Under the pieces are notes generated by a model. That model worked only from the letters and a program-made list of their open reading frames with translations, was not told where the DNA came from and did no database searches. Position numbers and translations under genes: made by a program. Below, in pieces: positions 20,239 through 30,200 of a stretch of DNA of 64,000 nucleotides (position 1 is its first letter; each line of letters starts with the position of its first letter). Source of the DNA: Elusimicrobiota bacterium (GTDB lineage: Bacteria > Elusimicrobiota > Elusimicrobia > UBA1565 > UBA9628). The stretch covers positions 186,001 through 250,000 of the forward strand of contig JACRDP010000029.1 in the NCBI GenBank assembly GCA_016212855.1, in the 5' to 3' direction.

Positions 20239-20313
20239 GGTGTCAGGCCTACCGATTTCCGCTTCTCAATCGACCGGTACCGAGGAGAATCGGAAATCGG
20301 TAGGCCTGACACC
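20239..20313. repeat. Long inverted repeat with GGTGTCAGGC ends
   Basis: 23-bp perfect arms (20239-20261 and 20291-20313), beginning GGTGTCAGGCCTACC, flank a 29-nt centre that itself continues as an imperfect stem around ACCGGT. It lies between the sixA start and the PLD stop. The outer GTGTCAGGC is nearly the same as the end of the 6891 repeat and recurs in the pfaC linker near 39335. Confidence 0.9.
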
Positions 20314-20320
20314 AAGTTCA

Positions 20321-21511
20321 TCAGAAAAAATACTCGAACGAGGAGAAGAACTGCTCGAGCGCCCGCTCGGCCCAGGAGCGGCGCTCCCAGTCGTCCTTGA
20401 CGATCTCCCGCGCGCCGCTCAGGCCGAACTCGAAGCGGCGCTGAAGCTCGGCGGCGAAGGAGGCGTCGGTGGTCTGCAGGTTGACCTCGAGATTGTGTTG
20501 CAAAGAGCGGTGATCGAGGTTGTAAGAGCCGACCGCGCACCATTTTCCGTCCACGACGACGGCCTTGGCGTGCATCATCGGTCCCTGCCATTCGAAGATG
20601 CGCACGCCCCGCGTCAGCAGAGACGCGTAGGTCGCGCGCATAGCGTACCACACGGAGCTGATGTCCGAATGTCCCGGCACGAGAACGCGCACCTTGACCC
20701 CGCGCTTGACGGCCTGAGCGAGCGAGCGGCGGATGCGCCAGTCGGGAATGAAGTAGGAGTTGGCGATCGCGACCTCGGTCTTGGCCGCGCGCAGGGCGTT
20801 GACGTAGGCCTCGCGGATCTCGAAGCGCTTGAGGATCTCGTGGTTGCCGACGATGCGCACGGCCGCTCCGCCTGCGGCGATACTCGAGATGTCGGCCTCG
20901 AACCAGCGGCCCGTGCCCTTGTGCCACACCGCGCGGAACAGCCGTTCGAGCTCGTGCGCCGCCGGTCCCTCGACGCGCGCGTGCGCGTCGGGCCAGTCGA
21001 GGCCGCCTTCGTCCTGCGCCGCGTGCTCGTCGCTGAGGTTCATGCCGCCGATGAAGCCGAGCTTGCCGTCGCAGACGAGGATCTTGCGGTGGTCGCGCTT
21101 GTTCCAGGCCCAGTGCGGCCGCCACGGCGCGACCGGATGGTACTCGAGAATCTGCACCCCCGCGTTGCGCATCATGGTCACGACGACCGGCTCGAGCTCG
21201 ATGGAGCCGACCGAGTCGTAGATCAGGCGCACGCGCGCGCCGCGCTTGGACGCGCGCGCGAGCAGCTCCGCGAACGTCCGGCCGGTGCCGTCGTTGCCGA
21301 AGCGGTAGGTCTCGAGGTTGACCGAATGCTTCGCGTCCTCGATGGCCGCCGCCATCGCGGCGAACAGATCTTTTCCCCGGACGAACAGCGCGAGCTTGTT
21401 GCCGGCGACGTATTCGTCCGCGTCCCAGGTGAAATCTCCGGAGCTCGGCTTGGGCCGGCGCAGGTATTTGCGGACGGGAGGCGGCAGGGCCGGAATGCGG
21501 GGAAGCTCCAC
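20321..21511 (-). CDS. Phospholipase D/cardiolipin synthase family protein
   Basis: A 396-aa phosphatidyltransferase/hydrolase of the PLD superfamily, most like ClsB-type cardiolipin synthases. Both HKD motifs are intact: DHRKILVCDGKLGFIGG with GMNLSDEH near residue 150, and MHAKAVVVDGKWCAVGSYN near residue 315. There is no obvious N-terminal membrane helix. The start is GTG 21511 with TACCAT about 6 nt upstream; the divergent helicase starts 36 bp away. Confidence 0.88.
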   Translation of the reverse strand: MELPRIPALPPPVRKYLRRPKPSSGDFTWDADEYVAGNKLALFVRGKDLFAAMAAAIEDAKHSVNLETYRFGNDGTGRTFAELLARASKRGARVRLIYDSVGSIELEPVVVTMMRNAGVQILEYHPVAPWRPHWAWNKRDHRKILVCDGKLGFIGGMNLSDEHAAQDEGGLDWPDAHARVEGPAAHELERLFRAVWHKGTGRWFEADISSIAAGGAAVRIVGNHEILKRFEIREAYVNALRAAKTEVAIANSYFIPDWRIRRSLAQAVKRGVKVRVLVPGHSDISSVWYAMRATYASLLTRGVRIFEWQGPMMHAKAVVVDGKWCAVGSYNLDHRSLQHNLEVNLQTTDASFAAELQRRFEFGLSGAREIVKDDWERRSWAERALEQFFSSFEYFF

Positions 21512-21547
21512 GGGGGCATGGTACCAAAAGAGCTAAGATATCCGCCG

Positions 21548-23461
21548 ATGGCAGTCCAGGAACACTTCGAACGACTCCAAGCGCTCATCGACCTCGAACG
21601 CGAGGCCGAGAAGGCGGAGAACCTGCGCGAGCTGCGCAAGTTCCCCGTCGCCCAGCGCGAGGCCCGCGGCAAGACCGTCTCCGCGCTCATCGTCGACGGC
21701 GTCGAGGGCGGGATGGGGGGGATGACGATGATCACTCTCTCGCGCGCTCCGCGCAGCGGCGAAGAGCTCACGCCGTTCCACGCGATGAACGCGGGCGACA
21801 ACGTCCTGCTCACGTTCTCGCCGGGCAATCTCCCCGGCTCCGTCGAGGGCACGCTTTATAAAGTGGACGATCACCGCGTCACCGTCGCGCTGAACTCGGC
21901 GGGCCCCGAAGAAGAAATCCGCGGCCACTGCCAGATCGACCTGCTCGGCTCGGACGCGACCTATCAGCGCATGCGCAAGGCGCTCGTCACGGTCGCGGAA
22001 TCGAAGCGTTCGCGCGTGTCGACCTTGCGCGAAATCTTCCTCGGCGAACAGGAGCCCGAAAGGGTGAAGGTTCCCAAGGTCATCTGGCTCAACCGCAACC
22101 TCAACGAGTATCAGCAGACGGCCGTCAAGAATGCGCTCGCCTCCCAAGACGTGGCGCTCGTGCACGGCCCGCCCGGCACCGGCAAGACCACCGTCCTCGT
22201 CGAGATCATCCGCCAGCACGTGGCCCGCGGCGAGCGCGTGCTCGCCACCGCCCCCTCGAACATCGCCGTCGACAACATCCTCGAGAAGCTCATCGGCACC
22301 GGCCTGCGCGTCACGCGCCTGGGCCACCCCGCGCGCACGCTCGAGGCGCTGCGCCACGGCAACCTGGCCGCGCAGATCGAAGAGGATCCCGCGTACGAGG
22401 AGGTCAAGGAGCTCGACGCGTACCGCGAGCGCCTGATCCACCGCAAGTCGCGCCACGGCCGGGGCATTCAACAGCTGGGCTACGAGGAGCGCCAGCTGCG
22501 CGAGCGCGAGGTCGGCAAGCTGTGGCGCCAGGCGCGCGATCTCGAAAGCGACATCGCGCGGAGCATCGTCGCCGGCGCCAACGTCGTGCTCGCCACGCAC
22601 GCGGGCATGTCCAAGCGCTACGTGAAGGGCGACTTCGACCTCGTCGTGCTCGACGAGGCCTCGCAGGCCAGCGAGCCCTTGTCGTGGGTGCCTCTGACCA
22701 TCGCGCGCAAGGCGATCTTCGCCGGCGACGCGAATCAGCTGCCCCCGACGATTTATTCGAAAGAGGCGGCCGAGGGCGGCCTCACCGTCACCTTGTTCGA
22801 CCGGCTCAAGAAAATCCTGCCGGCCTCGGCCCAGACCTTGCTGCGCGTGCAGTACCGCATGCACGAGGACATCATGCGCTTCCCCTCGAAGGAGTTCTAC
22901 GAGGGTAAGCTCATCGCCGACGAGTCCGTGGCCAAGCACGTCGCCTCCGAGCTGGCGGGCGTCGCCCCGTCGGATCTCACGAGCCGCCCCGTCACCTTCG
23001 TCGACACCGCCGGGGCCGGCTTCGACGAGGTCTGGAACGAGATGCTCGAGAGTCGCGAGAACAAAGGCGAGGCCGAGCTCGCGGTGAAGCTCCTGTACGA
23101 GCTGCTCGGCTCCGGCATCAAGCCCAAGGACGTCGCGATCCTCACGCCGTACACCGCGCAGGCCAAGCTCCTCAAGACCTTGGTGCACGAAACCGGCCTC
23201 GAGATCGGCTCGGTGGACGGCTTCCAGGGCCGCGAAAAAGAGGCGATCATCCTGAGCCTCGTGCGCTCGAGCGAGGCCGGGCAGATCGGCTTTCTCTCCG
23301 ACATGCGCCGCCTCAACGTGGCGATCACGCGCGCGCGGCGCTGCCTGATCGTCGTCGGCGATTCGGCCACGATCGGCCGCCATCCCGTGTACGCGCGCTT
23401 CGTCGCGCACGCCGACGCGCTCGACAGCCACCGGTCCTCCTATGAGTGGATCAGCGCCTGA
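21548..23461 (+). CDS. Superfamily 1B (Upf1/IGHMBP2-like) helicase
   Basis: ATP-dependent nucleic-acid helicase acting 5'-3' by family. The 637-aa protein has an N-terminal beta-barrel-type region (residues 1-170), Q motif (LNEYQQTAVKNAL), Walker A HGPPGTGKTTVL, motif Ia TAPSNIAVDNI, Walker B VVLDEASQASEP, motif III GDANQLPPT, motif IV VQYRMHEDIM, motif V VDGFQGREKEAIILSLVRS and motif VI NVAITRARR. ATG 21548 follows TAAGAT by 8 nt; the ORF track's earlier start runs antisense through the PLD gene. Whether DNA or RNA is the substrate is unknown. Confidence 0.9.
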   Translation: MAVQEHFERLQALIDLEREAEKAENLRELRKFPVAQREARGKTVSALIVDGVEGGMGGMTMITLSRAPRSGEELTPFHAMNAGDNVLLTFSPGNLPGSVEGTLYKVDDHRVTVALNSAGPEEEIRGHCQIDLLGSDATYQRMRKALVTVAESKRSRVSTLREIFLGEQEPERVKVPKVIWLNRNLNEYQQTAVKNALASQDVALVHGPPGTGKTTVLVEIIRQHVARGERVLATAPSNIAVDNILEKLIGTGLRVTRLGHPARTLEALRHGNLAAQIEEDPAYEEVKELDAYRERLIHRKSRHGRGIQQLGYEERQLREREVGKLWRQARDLESDIARSIVAGANVVLATHAGMSKRYVKGDFDLVVLDEASQASEPLSWVPLTIARKAIFAGDANQLPPTIYSKEAAEGGLTVTLFDRLKKILPASAQTLLRVQYRMHEDIMRFPSKEFYEGKLIADESVAKHVASELAGVAPSDLTSRPVTFVDTAGAGFDEVWNEMLESRENKGEAELAVKLLYELLGSGIKPKDVAILTPYTAQAKLLKTLVHETGLEIGSVDGFQGREKEAIILSLVRSSEAGQIGFLSDMRRLNVAITRARRCLIVVGDSATIGRHPVYARFVAHADALDSHRSSYEWISA

Positions 23462-23801
23462 CGGCAAACGCGATCTCTCCAAGCTGACGCCGGAGCTCCG
23501 GGCGGCGCTTGTCGTGGAACTCAAGTCCCTCGTCGAACGCGCCACCGTTCTCACCCCCGACGAGCTCGTGATCCTGCATCACCTGCTCCATTACGCCGGC
23601 TTCAGCGGCGACGGGGTCCTGGTCGTGCCCGAGCTGTCCTCGCTGTGGGGCGGCGCGCACTCCTTCATCCCGAAGGCGCATCTGCCGCCGGACCGGACCC
23701 GCGCCGCGGTCAAGATTCTGCGCCGCCGCGGCGTGTTGAAAGACGCCGAGGAAGGCGCGGCGCTCGTCGACAATAACGCGCTTCGTGCCCTGGCGTCCTG
23801 A
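23442..23801 (+). CDS. Small hypothetical protein
   Basis: A 119-aa protein whose start (ATG 23442) overlaps the helicase end by 20 nt, implying co-expression. It is predicted soluble and helical, with ELKSLVERATVLTPDELVILHHLLHYAGF and an Arg-rich RAAVKILRRRGVLKDAEEG that looks like a recognition helix of a winged-helix domain. I do not recognise the family. Composition matches the neighbours. Confidence 0.6.
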   Translation: MSGSAPDGKRDLSKLTPELRAALVVELKSLVERATVLTPDELVILHHLLHYAGFSGDGVLVVPELSSLWGGAHSFIPKAHLPPDRTRAAVKILRRRGVLKDAEEGAALVDNNALRALAS

Positions 23802-23815
23802 CCGGCTGATCTTTT

Positions 23816-23963
23816 GGCTCTTGTCCCTTTCGCAAAACCCCTACAGATCGGCTCAACCCGACACTAGAAGGGATTTTGTGAGGGAGCCGTCATCGGCCAT
23901 GACCGTCAGTCGTTGGCGTGGCTGCCTGTAATTAATCGTGGTTTTGCGAAAGGGACAAGCGCC
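23816..23963. repeat. 148-bp element with 24-bp terminal inverted repeats
   Basis: The arms 23820-23839 (CTTGTCCCTTTCGCAAAACC) and 23940-23959 are perfect 20-bp complements, and with one mismatch extend to 24 bp (23816-23839 / 23940-23963). The 100-bp interior has no ORF of note but holds an imperfect palindrome around GTCATCGGCCATGAC. It resembles a MITE or REP-type mobile element. No transposase is in the window. Confidence 0.85.
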
Positions 23964-23972
23964 GATTTTTTT

Positions 23973-23991
23973 ACCTGCCAATTTGGCAGGT
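23973..23991. repeat. Perfect short hairpin ACCTGCCAA-T-TTGGCAGGT
   Basis: A 9-bp perfect stem with a 1-nt centre, preceded by a run of seven T. It may be a separate REP-like unit or part of the same insertion as the element at 23816-23963. A related imperfect CCxGCCA/TGGCxGG hairpin lies in pfaA at 30365-30381. Confidence 0.7.
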
Positions 23992-24068
23992 TCATGGAAC
24001 TTTTTGCACCCCTCAATCGTCTGGTAGGTGGGCCGCGGGACACGCGGCCGCAGACATAGGGGGATCAC

Positions 24069-24407
24069 ATGGACAACTTGCCGAAACTCGACGCGCGCGT
24101 GCGGCCGTATCAGGATCCGTCGGACCGTCCCACCAAGCTCATGGCGTTCGCGGAGCTGATCATCGCCGACGCCTTCGTGATCAAGGGCATCCGCGTTCTC
24201 AAGAAGGCGGAGCCGGGAACGGACGAGCCTTTCGTCGTCTTTCCGGCGGAGAAGGGCAAGGGCGCGACGGCGGATCGCTGGTTCGACCTCGCCCATCCGG
24301 TGACCGCCGAGGCGCGTACCGCGGCGATTACGCTGATCATGGACAAGTATCGACAGCTGACCGGGACGACGGCGAGGGCGGCGGCCGGGGCGGAAGTCCC
24401 GTTCTAG
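24069..24407 (+). CDS. spoVG: SpoVG family protein
   Basis: A 112-aa protein with the SpoVG pattern: DARVRPYQDPSDRPTKLMAF, then IADAFVIKGIRVL, FVVFPAEKGKG and WFDLAHPVTAEARTA, ending in a C-terminal helix. SpoVG proteins bind nucleic acids and act as post-transcriptional or transcriptional regulators well beyond spore formers. The start has a good GGGGGA ribosome-binding site, in contrast to many neighbours. It stands alone between the inverted-repeat cluster and the toxin-antitoxin pair. Confidence 0.85.
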   Translation: MDNLPKLDARVRPYQDPSDRPTKLMAFAELIIADAFVIKGIRVLKKAEPGTDEPFVVFPAEKGKGATADRWFDLAHPVTAEARTAAITLIMDKYRQLTGTTARAAAGAEVPF

Positions 24408-24410
24408 GCC

Positions 24411-24439
24411 TTGATGCGCATTGGAATACACACTATACT
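24411..24439 (+). promoter_or_regulatory. Promoter TTGATG-17-TATACT for the toxin-antitoxin pair
   Basis: TTGATG (24411-24416) and TATACT (24434-24439) are separated by 17 bp, and the -10 ends 6 nt before GTG 24446, so the antitoxin message is likely leaderless. Confidence 0.65.
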
Positions 24440-24445
24440 TACGGT

Positions 24446-24655
24446 GTGAAATATCAACGCATGAACATCACCTTGCCCCAAAAGGTCGTCAAGAAGCTCG
24501 CCAAAGTGTCGAATAAAAGCGAGTTTATCGCTCTCGCCGTCGTTGAGCGCTTCAAGGCGCTCGAGAAGGACGACTTCCGCCGCCGCCTCATCGAGGGATA
24601 TCAACTGCGGACGCGGCAGAACGACGACGAGAAGGACGCGGTCGCCGGTTGGTGA
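24446..24655 (+). CDS. Antitoxin, ribbon-helix-helix type
   Basis: A 69-aa protein beginning KYQRMNITLPQKVVKKLAKVSNKSEFIALAV, the pattern of a ribbon-helix-helix (CopG/MetJ-like) DNA-binding antitoxin: short beta strand then two helices. The Lys/Arg/Asp-rich C-terminus would wrap the toxin. GTG 24446 lies just behind a strong promoter. The stop overlaps the toxin start (GTGA), the usual coupling in type II systems. Confidence 0.82.
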   Translation: MKYQRMNITLPQKVVKKLAKVSNKSEFIALAVVERFKALEKDDFRRRLIEGYQLRTRQNDDEKDAVAGW

Positions 24656-24987
24656 TCCGGAGAGGGGAGGTCTACTGGGTTGATTTCCGCAACACGATCG
24701 GCGCGGAAATCCGAAAGGTCCGTCCGGCCGTCGTCGTTTCCGACGACTTGCACAACGACAACATGCGCACGGTCACCGTCGCGCCCCTGTCGTCGCTCAA
24801 CGGCCCCGTCCAACCGCACGAAGCGGCCGTTCCCGAAGGGCTCATCGGGGACGGCCGCGCTTCGCGCGTGAAAACGCATCAGTTGCGTGCCGTCGACAAG
24901 AAGAGGCTGGGGTCTAAACTCGGCGAGTTGCCCCTCGGAGCGATGGCGGATGTCGACGCATCGCTGCGGATACACTTGAGCCTATAG
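24652..24987 (+). CDS. MazF/PemK-type endoribonuclease toxin
   Basis: A 111-aa toxin of the MazF family that would cleave mRNA at short sequences. The N-terminal RRGEVYWVDFRNTIGAEIRKVRPAVVVS and the end motif HQLRAVDKKRLGSKLGEL match the family, including the conserved Arg in EIRKVRPAVVV. Start chosen at GTG 24652 overlapping the antitoxin TGA; TTG 24649 is one codon earlier. Its last 6 nt overlap the convergent dedA gene. Confidence 0.9.
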   Translation: MIRRGEVYWVDFRNTIGAEIRKVRPAVVVSDDLHNDNMRTVTVAPLSSLNGPVQPHEAAVPEGLIGDGRASRVKTHQLRAVDKKRLGSKLGELPLGAMADVDASLRIHLSL

Positions 24988-25629
24988 CTTTTTCGCGGAA
25001 CGCTTGCGTAGCCAGACCATGGCGGCGTAAGCGGCGGCGAACAGGACCACGGCGATCACGACGAGGTGCATCTTGGCCTTGAGGACGTGGGCCAGCTCTG
25101 CGGGAGAATCCAGAAGCTGGGGCGCGTCGCCGATGACCTTCATCCCGAACCACGACAGCACCGCGCACCACAGAAACGCGCCCGCGGTGGTCGCGGCGGA
25201 AAATGGGACAACGGCCATCTTGAGTACTCCGGCAGGAATGGAGATCAGATGGCGCACCACGGGCAGAAGCCTGGCGAAGAAGATGCCGGCGACGCCGTAC
25301 TCGGCGACCCAGCCTTCCAGGGCCTTCACCTTCTCCTCTGAAATGAAAAAGTACTTGCCGTAGCGCCGCACGAAGGGCTCGCCCAGCAGCCGTGAAACCC
25401 AATAGCTGACGATCGAGCCGAACCAGGAGCCGGCCGTCCCGGCGAGGACCACGCCCCAAAAGCTCATGCGGCCCTGCGCGGCCCAGTAGGCGGCGGGGGG
25501 CATCACGATCTCGCTCGGGATCGGCACGATCGAGCTTTCCAGCGCCATCAGGAGAAACACGCCCCAATAGCCCCAGGTTTCGACGAAGTGAAACCAGACC
25601 TTGAGCAACTCGTGGAAGTGCGCTTGCAT
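24982..25629 (-). CDS. DedA family membrane protein
   Basis: A 215-aa integral membrane protein of the DedA/VTT family, now linked to undecaprenyl-phosphate or phospholipid flipping. The hallmark PIPSEIVMPPAAYWAAQG, the re-entrant Gly-rich region GTAGSWFGSIVSYWVSRLLG and ARLLPVVRHLISIPAG are present with about five hydrophobic segments. MQAHFHELLKVW (25629) is preferred to the upstream ATG because TATCAT lies 12 nt ahead of it. Divergent from the pfa operon. Confidence 0.92.
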   Translation of the reverse strand: MQAHFHELLKVWFHFVETWGYWGVFLLMALESSIVPIPSEIVMPPAAYWAAQGRMSFWGVVLAGTAGSWFGSIVSYWVSRLLGEPFVRRYGKYFFISEEKVKALEGWVAEYGVAGIFFARLLPVVRHLISIPAGVLKMAVVPFSAATTAGAFLWCAVLSWFGMKVIGDAPQLLDSPAELAHVLKAKMHLVVIAVVLFAAAYAAMVWLRKRSAKKL

Positions 25630-25653
25630 GGGGCGAGGATGATACCACATTCG

Positions 25654-25683
25654 CTGAAAAAATCACCCTAAAACGGGTATAAT
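25654..25683 (+). promoter_or_regulatory. Candidate promoter of the pfa-ole operon
   Basis: CTGAAA (25654-25659), an 18-bp spacer and consensus TATAAT (25678-25683), giving a leader of roughly 26 nt before ATG 25716. A second box, TATACG at 25699-25704, ends 11 nt before the ATG and could give a leaderless message. No clear Shine-Dalgarno precedes pfaD. Confidence 0.55.
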
Positions 25684-25715
25684 CACCCGTCTCTCCCTAT
25701 ACGCGCGCGTACTGA

Positions 25716-27233
25716 ATGACCCCGAGCTCACGCACCCTCGAAGCGAACCCCACCGGCCTGCGCGGCCTCTTGCGCGATCTGCGCTCGCCCGTCGTTTCCG
25801 GTCGGGCGAGCGCCCCGGCGCTCATGCCGGAGCAACTCGGCGATCCCGCCTTCCTGAAAGAACACGGCGTCCGCTACGCCTACGCGACCGGCGCGATGGC
25901 CAACGGCATCGCCTCGGAAGCCCTCGTTGAGGCCGGCTCGAAAGCGGGCCTTCTGTCCTTTTTCGGCGCCGCCGGCCTGGCCCCCGCGCGCGTCGAGGCC
26001 GCCATCGACCGGCTCGACAAGCTGGGCGCCGCGCCGCGCGGCTTCAACCTGATCCACAGCCCGAGCGAATCCGATCTCGAGAACGCGGTCTGCGATCTGT
26101 ACCTGCGCCGCGGCGTCAAGCTCGTCGAGGCCTCGGCCTTCATGGGCCTGACGCCCGCGATCGTGCGCTACCGCCTGCACGGGATTTTCCGCGGCGCCGA
26201 CGGCCGCGTCGTCGCGCCGAATAAGGTCGTCGCGAAGGTCTCCCGCGTCGAGGTCGCCGAGAAATTCCTCGCTCCCGTCGGCGAGACCCTGCTGCGCGAG
26301 CTGGCGGCCTCGGGCCTGATCACGACCGCGCAGGCCGAGCTCGCCGCCGAGATCCCCATGACCCAGGACCTCACCGTCGAGGCCGACAGCGGCGGCCATA
26401 CCGACAACCGTCCGCTCGTCGCCATGTTCCCCGCGATGATCGCCTTGCGCGACCGCCTTCAGGCGAAGTTTAAGTTCAAGAATCCCGCGCGCATCGGCGC
26501 CGCCGGCGGCATCGCCACGCCCGACGCCGCGGCCGCCGCCTACATGATGGGCGCGGCCTACGTGCTCACCGGTTCCGTGAACCAGAGCTGCGTCGAGTCC
26601 GGCTCCTCCGACAAGGTCCGCGCGATGCTCGCCGCCGCCGGCCAGGCCGACTGCATCATGGCGCCCGCCGCCGACATGTTCGAGCTGGGCGTGAAGGTCC
26701 AGGTGCTCAAGCGCGGCACGATGTTCGCCCAGCGCGGCGCCAAGCTCTACGAGATTTGGAAAGCGTACGACTCGATCGAGGCCATTCCCGCGGCCGTTCG
26801 CTCTTCGATTGAAAAGGATCTGTTCAAAGAAAATCTCGACGCCGTTTGGGCTTCTACTCGAGAATTTTTTCTCAAGCGGGATCCCTCCCAGGTCGTTCGT
26901 GCTGAGAAGGAGCCAAAACACAAATTGGCGCTCGTCTTCCGCTCCTATCTCGGCCAGGCCTCGCGCTGGGCCAACGCCGGCGTGCCCGAGCGCGTACTCG
27001 ACTACCAGGTCTGGTGCGGGCCCGCGATGGGCGCGTTCAACGAGTGGGCGCTCGGCTCCTTCCTCCAGGAGCCGGCCAACCGCAACGTGGCCCTCGTCGC
27101 CCGCAATATTCTGTACGGCGCGGCCGTGCTGACCCGCGCGCACTTCCTCCGCTGCCAGGGCTTAACCCTGACTCCTGATATCACCCGCATCGAGCCGTTG
27201 ACCGCCGCCGAGCTCGAGCGACTGCTGGACTAG
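25716..27233 (+). CDS. pfaD: PfaD-type enoyl reductase of PUFA synthase
   Basis: Flavin-dependent trans-acting enoyl reductase of the nitronate-monooxygenase fold that saturates chosen double bonds during Pfa chain extension. The 505-aa protein carries the PfaD pattern: GVRYAYATGAMANGIASEALV, GFNLIHSPSESDLE, VEASAFMGLTPAIVRYR, ADSGGHTDNRPLV, IGAAGGIATPDAAAAAYMMG and TGSVNQSCVESG. As first gene of the cluster it corresponds to myxobacterial pfa1. It is 8 nt upstream of pfaA. Length is normal for the family. Confidence 0.93.
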   Translation: MTPSSRTLEANPTGLRGLLRDLRSPVVSGRASAPALMPEQLGDPAFLKEHGVRYAYATGAMANGIASEALVEAGSKAGLLSFFGAAGLAPARVEAAIDRLDKLGAAPRGFNLIHSPSESDLENAVCDLYLRRGVKLVEASAFMGLTPAIVRYRLHGIFRGADGRVVAPNKVVAKVSRVEVAEKFLAPVGETLLRELAASGLITTAQAELAAEIPMTQDLTVEADSGGHTDNRPLVAMFPAMIALRDRLQAKFKFKNPARIGAAGGIATPDAAAAAYMMGAAYVLTGSVNQSCVESGSSDKVRAMLAAAGQADCIMAPAADMFELGVKVQVLKRGTMFAQRGAKLYEIWKAYDSIEAIPAAVRSSIEKDLFKENLDAVWASTREFFLKRDPSQVVRAEKEPKHKLALVFRSYLGQASRWANAGVPERVLDYQVWCGPAMGAFNEWALGSFLQEPANRNVALVARNILYGAAVLTRAHFLRCQGLTLTPDITRIEPLTAAELERLLD

Positions 27234-27241
27234 AGAGACCA

Positions 27242-30200
27242 ATGCCTAAGAACGAGAAAGCTCCGGAGTTCATCCCGCTCGCCGTCGTCGGCCTCGGTGG
27301 CGTGTTCCCGAAGGCGAAGACGCTCCGCCAATACTGGGCGAACATCAAGAACAAGGTGGACGCGATCCAGGACGTCCCGGCCTCGCATTGGAGCAAGGAC
27401 GACTATTTCGACGCGGATCCGAAGAAGCAGGACAAGGTGTACTCGTACAAGGGCGGCTTTCTCGATACCTACGACTTCGATCCGTCCGAGTTCGGTCTTT
27501 CTCCGAATACGCTTGAAGCCACCGACCCCGCCCAGCTCTTCGCTCTCATCGCCGCCAAGATGGCGCTCGCGGACGCCGGGTACAACGTGGACCAGGACAC
27601 CTGGGACCGCACGCGCGTGTCCTGCATCTTGGGCGTCACCGGCGCCCTCGAGATCGTGATCCCTCTCGGCGCCCGTCTGTCCCTGCCCGCGTGGCGCAAG
27701 GCGATCTTGGCCGCCGGCGTGGAGCCGTCCCGCGCCGAGGACGCGCTCGCCCGCATGTCCGATGAGTTCGTGCCCTGGCAGGAGGCCTCCTTCCCCGGCC
27801 TGCTCGGCAACGTGATCGCGGGCCGCGTGGCCAACCGCTTCAACCTGGGCGGCACGAACTGCGTCGTCGACGCCGCGTGCGGCTCCTCGCTCTCCGCGAT
27901 GCACATGGCCGCCCTCGAGCTCCAGGCCGGGCGCGCCAAGATGGTCGTCACCGGCGGCGTGGACACCTTCAACGATATTTTCATGTACACCTGTTTCACG
28001 AAAACCCCCGCGTTGTCGAAGTCGGGTCACGCGAAGCCTTTCGACGCCTCGGCCGACGGGACTACTCTCGGTGAGGGCGTCGGAATGATCGTGCTTAAGC
28101 GTCTCGATGATGCCGTTAAAGATGGTGATCAAGTTCACGCGATTTTACGCGGCTTGGGGACCTCCTCCGACGGCCGCGGAAAATCAATTTACGCGCCCTC
28201 GGCCGGGGGGCAGACTCGTGCCATCGAAGAGGCCTATCGCTTGTCCGGTTTGTCTCCTGATTCCGTTGAATTGGTTGAAGCCCACGGCACCGGCACGGCC
28301 GTCGGCGACGGCATCGAAGTCGAAGCGATTTCGGGCGTTTATAAAAAGACCGGGCGCGAAGGCGCGTGGGTCGCTTTGGGCTCCGTGAAATCCATGGTCG
28401 GTCACACCAAGGCCGCCGCGGGCTCCGCCGCCTTCATCAAGGCCGCGATGGCCTTGCGCCACAAGGTTCTGCCGCCCACCATCAAGGTGACCGAGCCCCT
28501 CCCGATTCTCGCCAAGGGCGAGACCCCATTCTACCTGAGCCTCGAGAAGCGCCCCTGGATGGCCTCCAAGGAACATCCTCGCCGCGCCGCCTGCTCCGCG
28601 CTCGGCTTCGGCGGCACGAATTTCCACGCGATTCTGGAAGAGGGTTCGTCGGCCAAGACCGAGACCGACTGGGACGCCGAGCATGAGATTTACGCCGTGT
28701 CAGGAGACTGCGCGTCCAAGCTGTCGCCGCTGTCCGCCGCCAAGAACTGGGACGAGGTCCGCGCGGCCTGCCAGGCCTCTCGTGTTTCGTTCGACGCTTC
28801 CGCCGACGCGCGTCTCGTGATCGCTCTCGAGAAGTCCGGCGATTGGAAGGCGCTGGCCGAAAAGGCCAAGACCCTCAAGACCTCGCCCGCGGAGGGCATC
28901 TTCTACGGCGCCGGCAAGCCCGGCAAGCTCGGCGTCCTTTTCCCCGGCCAGGGCGCGCAGTACGTCGGCATGTCGCGCGACCTCGCCTGCGCCTTCCCCG
29001 AGGCGTTCGACGCGCTGAACGAAGCCGACGCCTCGTTCGAAGGCGGCAAGCTCTCCGCGCTCATGTTCCCGAAGCCGGCGTGGAACGCCGAGCAGAAGGA
29101 CGCCCAGGAGAAGAATTTGCGCGACACGTCCGTCGCCCAGCCCGCCCTCGGCTCCGCCGCGCTCTCCGCATGGCGCGTGCTGTCGCGCTTCGGTCTCAAG
29201 GCCGACGCCGCCGCAGGACACTCGTACGGTGAGCTCGTGGCGCTTCACGTCGCGGGCCGCTACGACGCGAAGACGCTCCATGACCTGTCCGGTTTGCGGG
29301 GCAAGCTGATGAAGGGGGACGGTTCCGATAAGGGCTCGATGCTCGCCGTAGTCGCTTCCTTCGCCGACGTCGAGAAGGCCGTCCAGGAAGAAAAGCTCGA
29401 CCTCGTCATCGCCAACCGCAACGCCCCGACGCAGAACGTGCTCTCGGGCGCGACCGCGGAGATCGAGAAGGCCGACAAGGTCCTGACGGCGAGAGGCTTG
29501 AAGTGCGTGCGCCTGCCCGTCGCGGCCGCCTTCCACAGCCCGCTCGTCGCTCCGGCGCTCAAGCCGTTCGGCGCGGCGTTGGAGAAGGTCGCCTTCTCCA
29601 AGCCTTCTCTCCCGGTCTACGCCAACACCACGGGCGAGATCTATCCCGAGTCCGCTCAGGACGCGCGTGCGCTTCTCGGCAACCAGCTCGGCAAGCCCGT
29701 CGAGTTCGTGAAGTCCATCGAAGCCATGCGCCGCGACGGCGTCACGACCTTCGTGGAATGCGGCGCCGGCAACCGCCTCACCGGTTTGGTGGGGCAGATC
29801 TCGAAGGACGCGAACGCCCTCGCGATCGACGCGTCCAACGGCAAGAAGAACGGCATCGGCGACCTGGCGAAGCTGCTGTCCCAGCTTTCGGCGCTCGGCT
29901 ACGCGCTCGACTTGTCCGGCTGGCAGGGAGGGGAGAAGGGGCTGTCCGACTGCCGCCCGACTCCGAAGATGTCGGTGAAGCTCACCGGCGCGACCTACCG
30001 CTCGACTCCGAAGAAGAATTTTCCGGCTCCCGCTCCTTACGTCGCGGCGCCGCTCGAACAAACGGATGCTCTTCGACAAACGGATGGCCTGCGGCTCTCC
30101 CCGGGGAGAGTCGAGGCCATGCGCGCGGACGGCAATTTACTGGGACAGGCGCTGTCGGCCGCCCAGGCCAGCATCGACGCGTTGACCAAGCTTCAGGAGC

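Noticed and set aside
20237-21547. N-terminal 437 residues of the 1074-aa ORF
   Set aside because: This part is antisense to the PLD gene; the real helicase begins at ATG 21548 just after TAAGAT.
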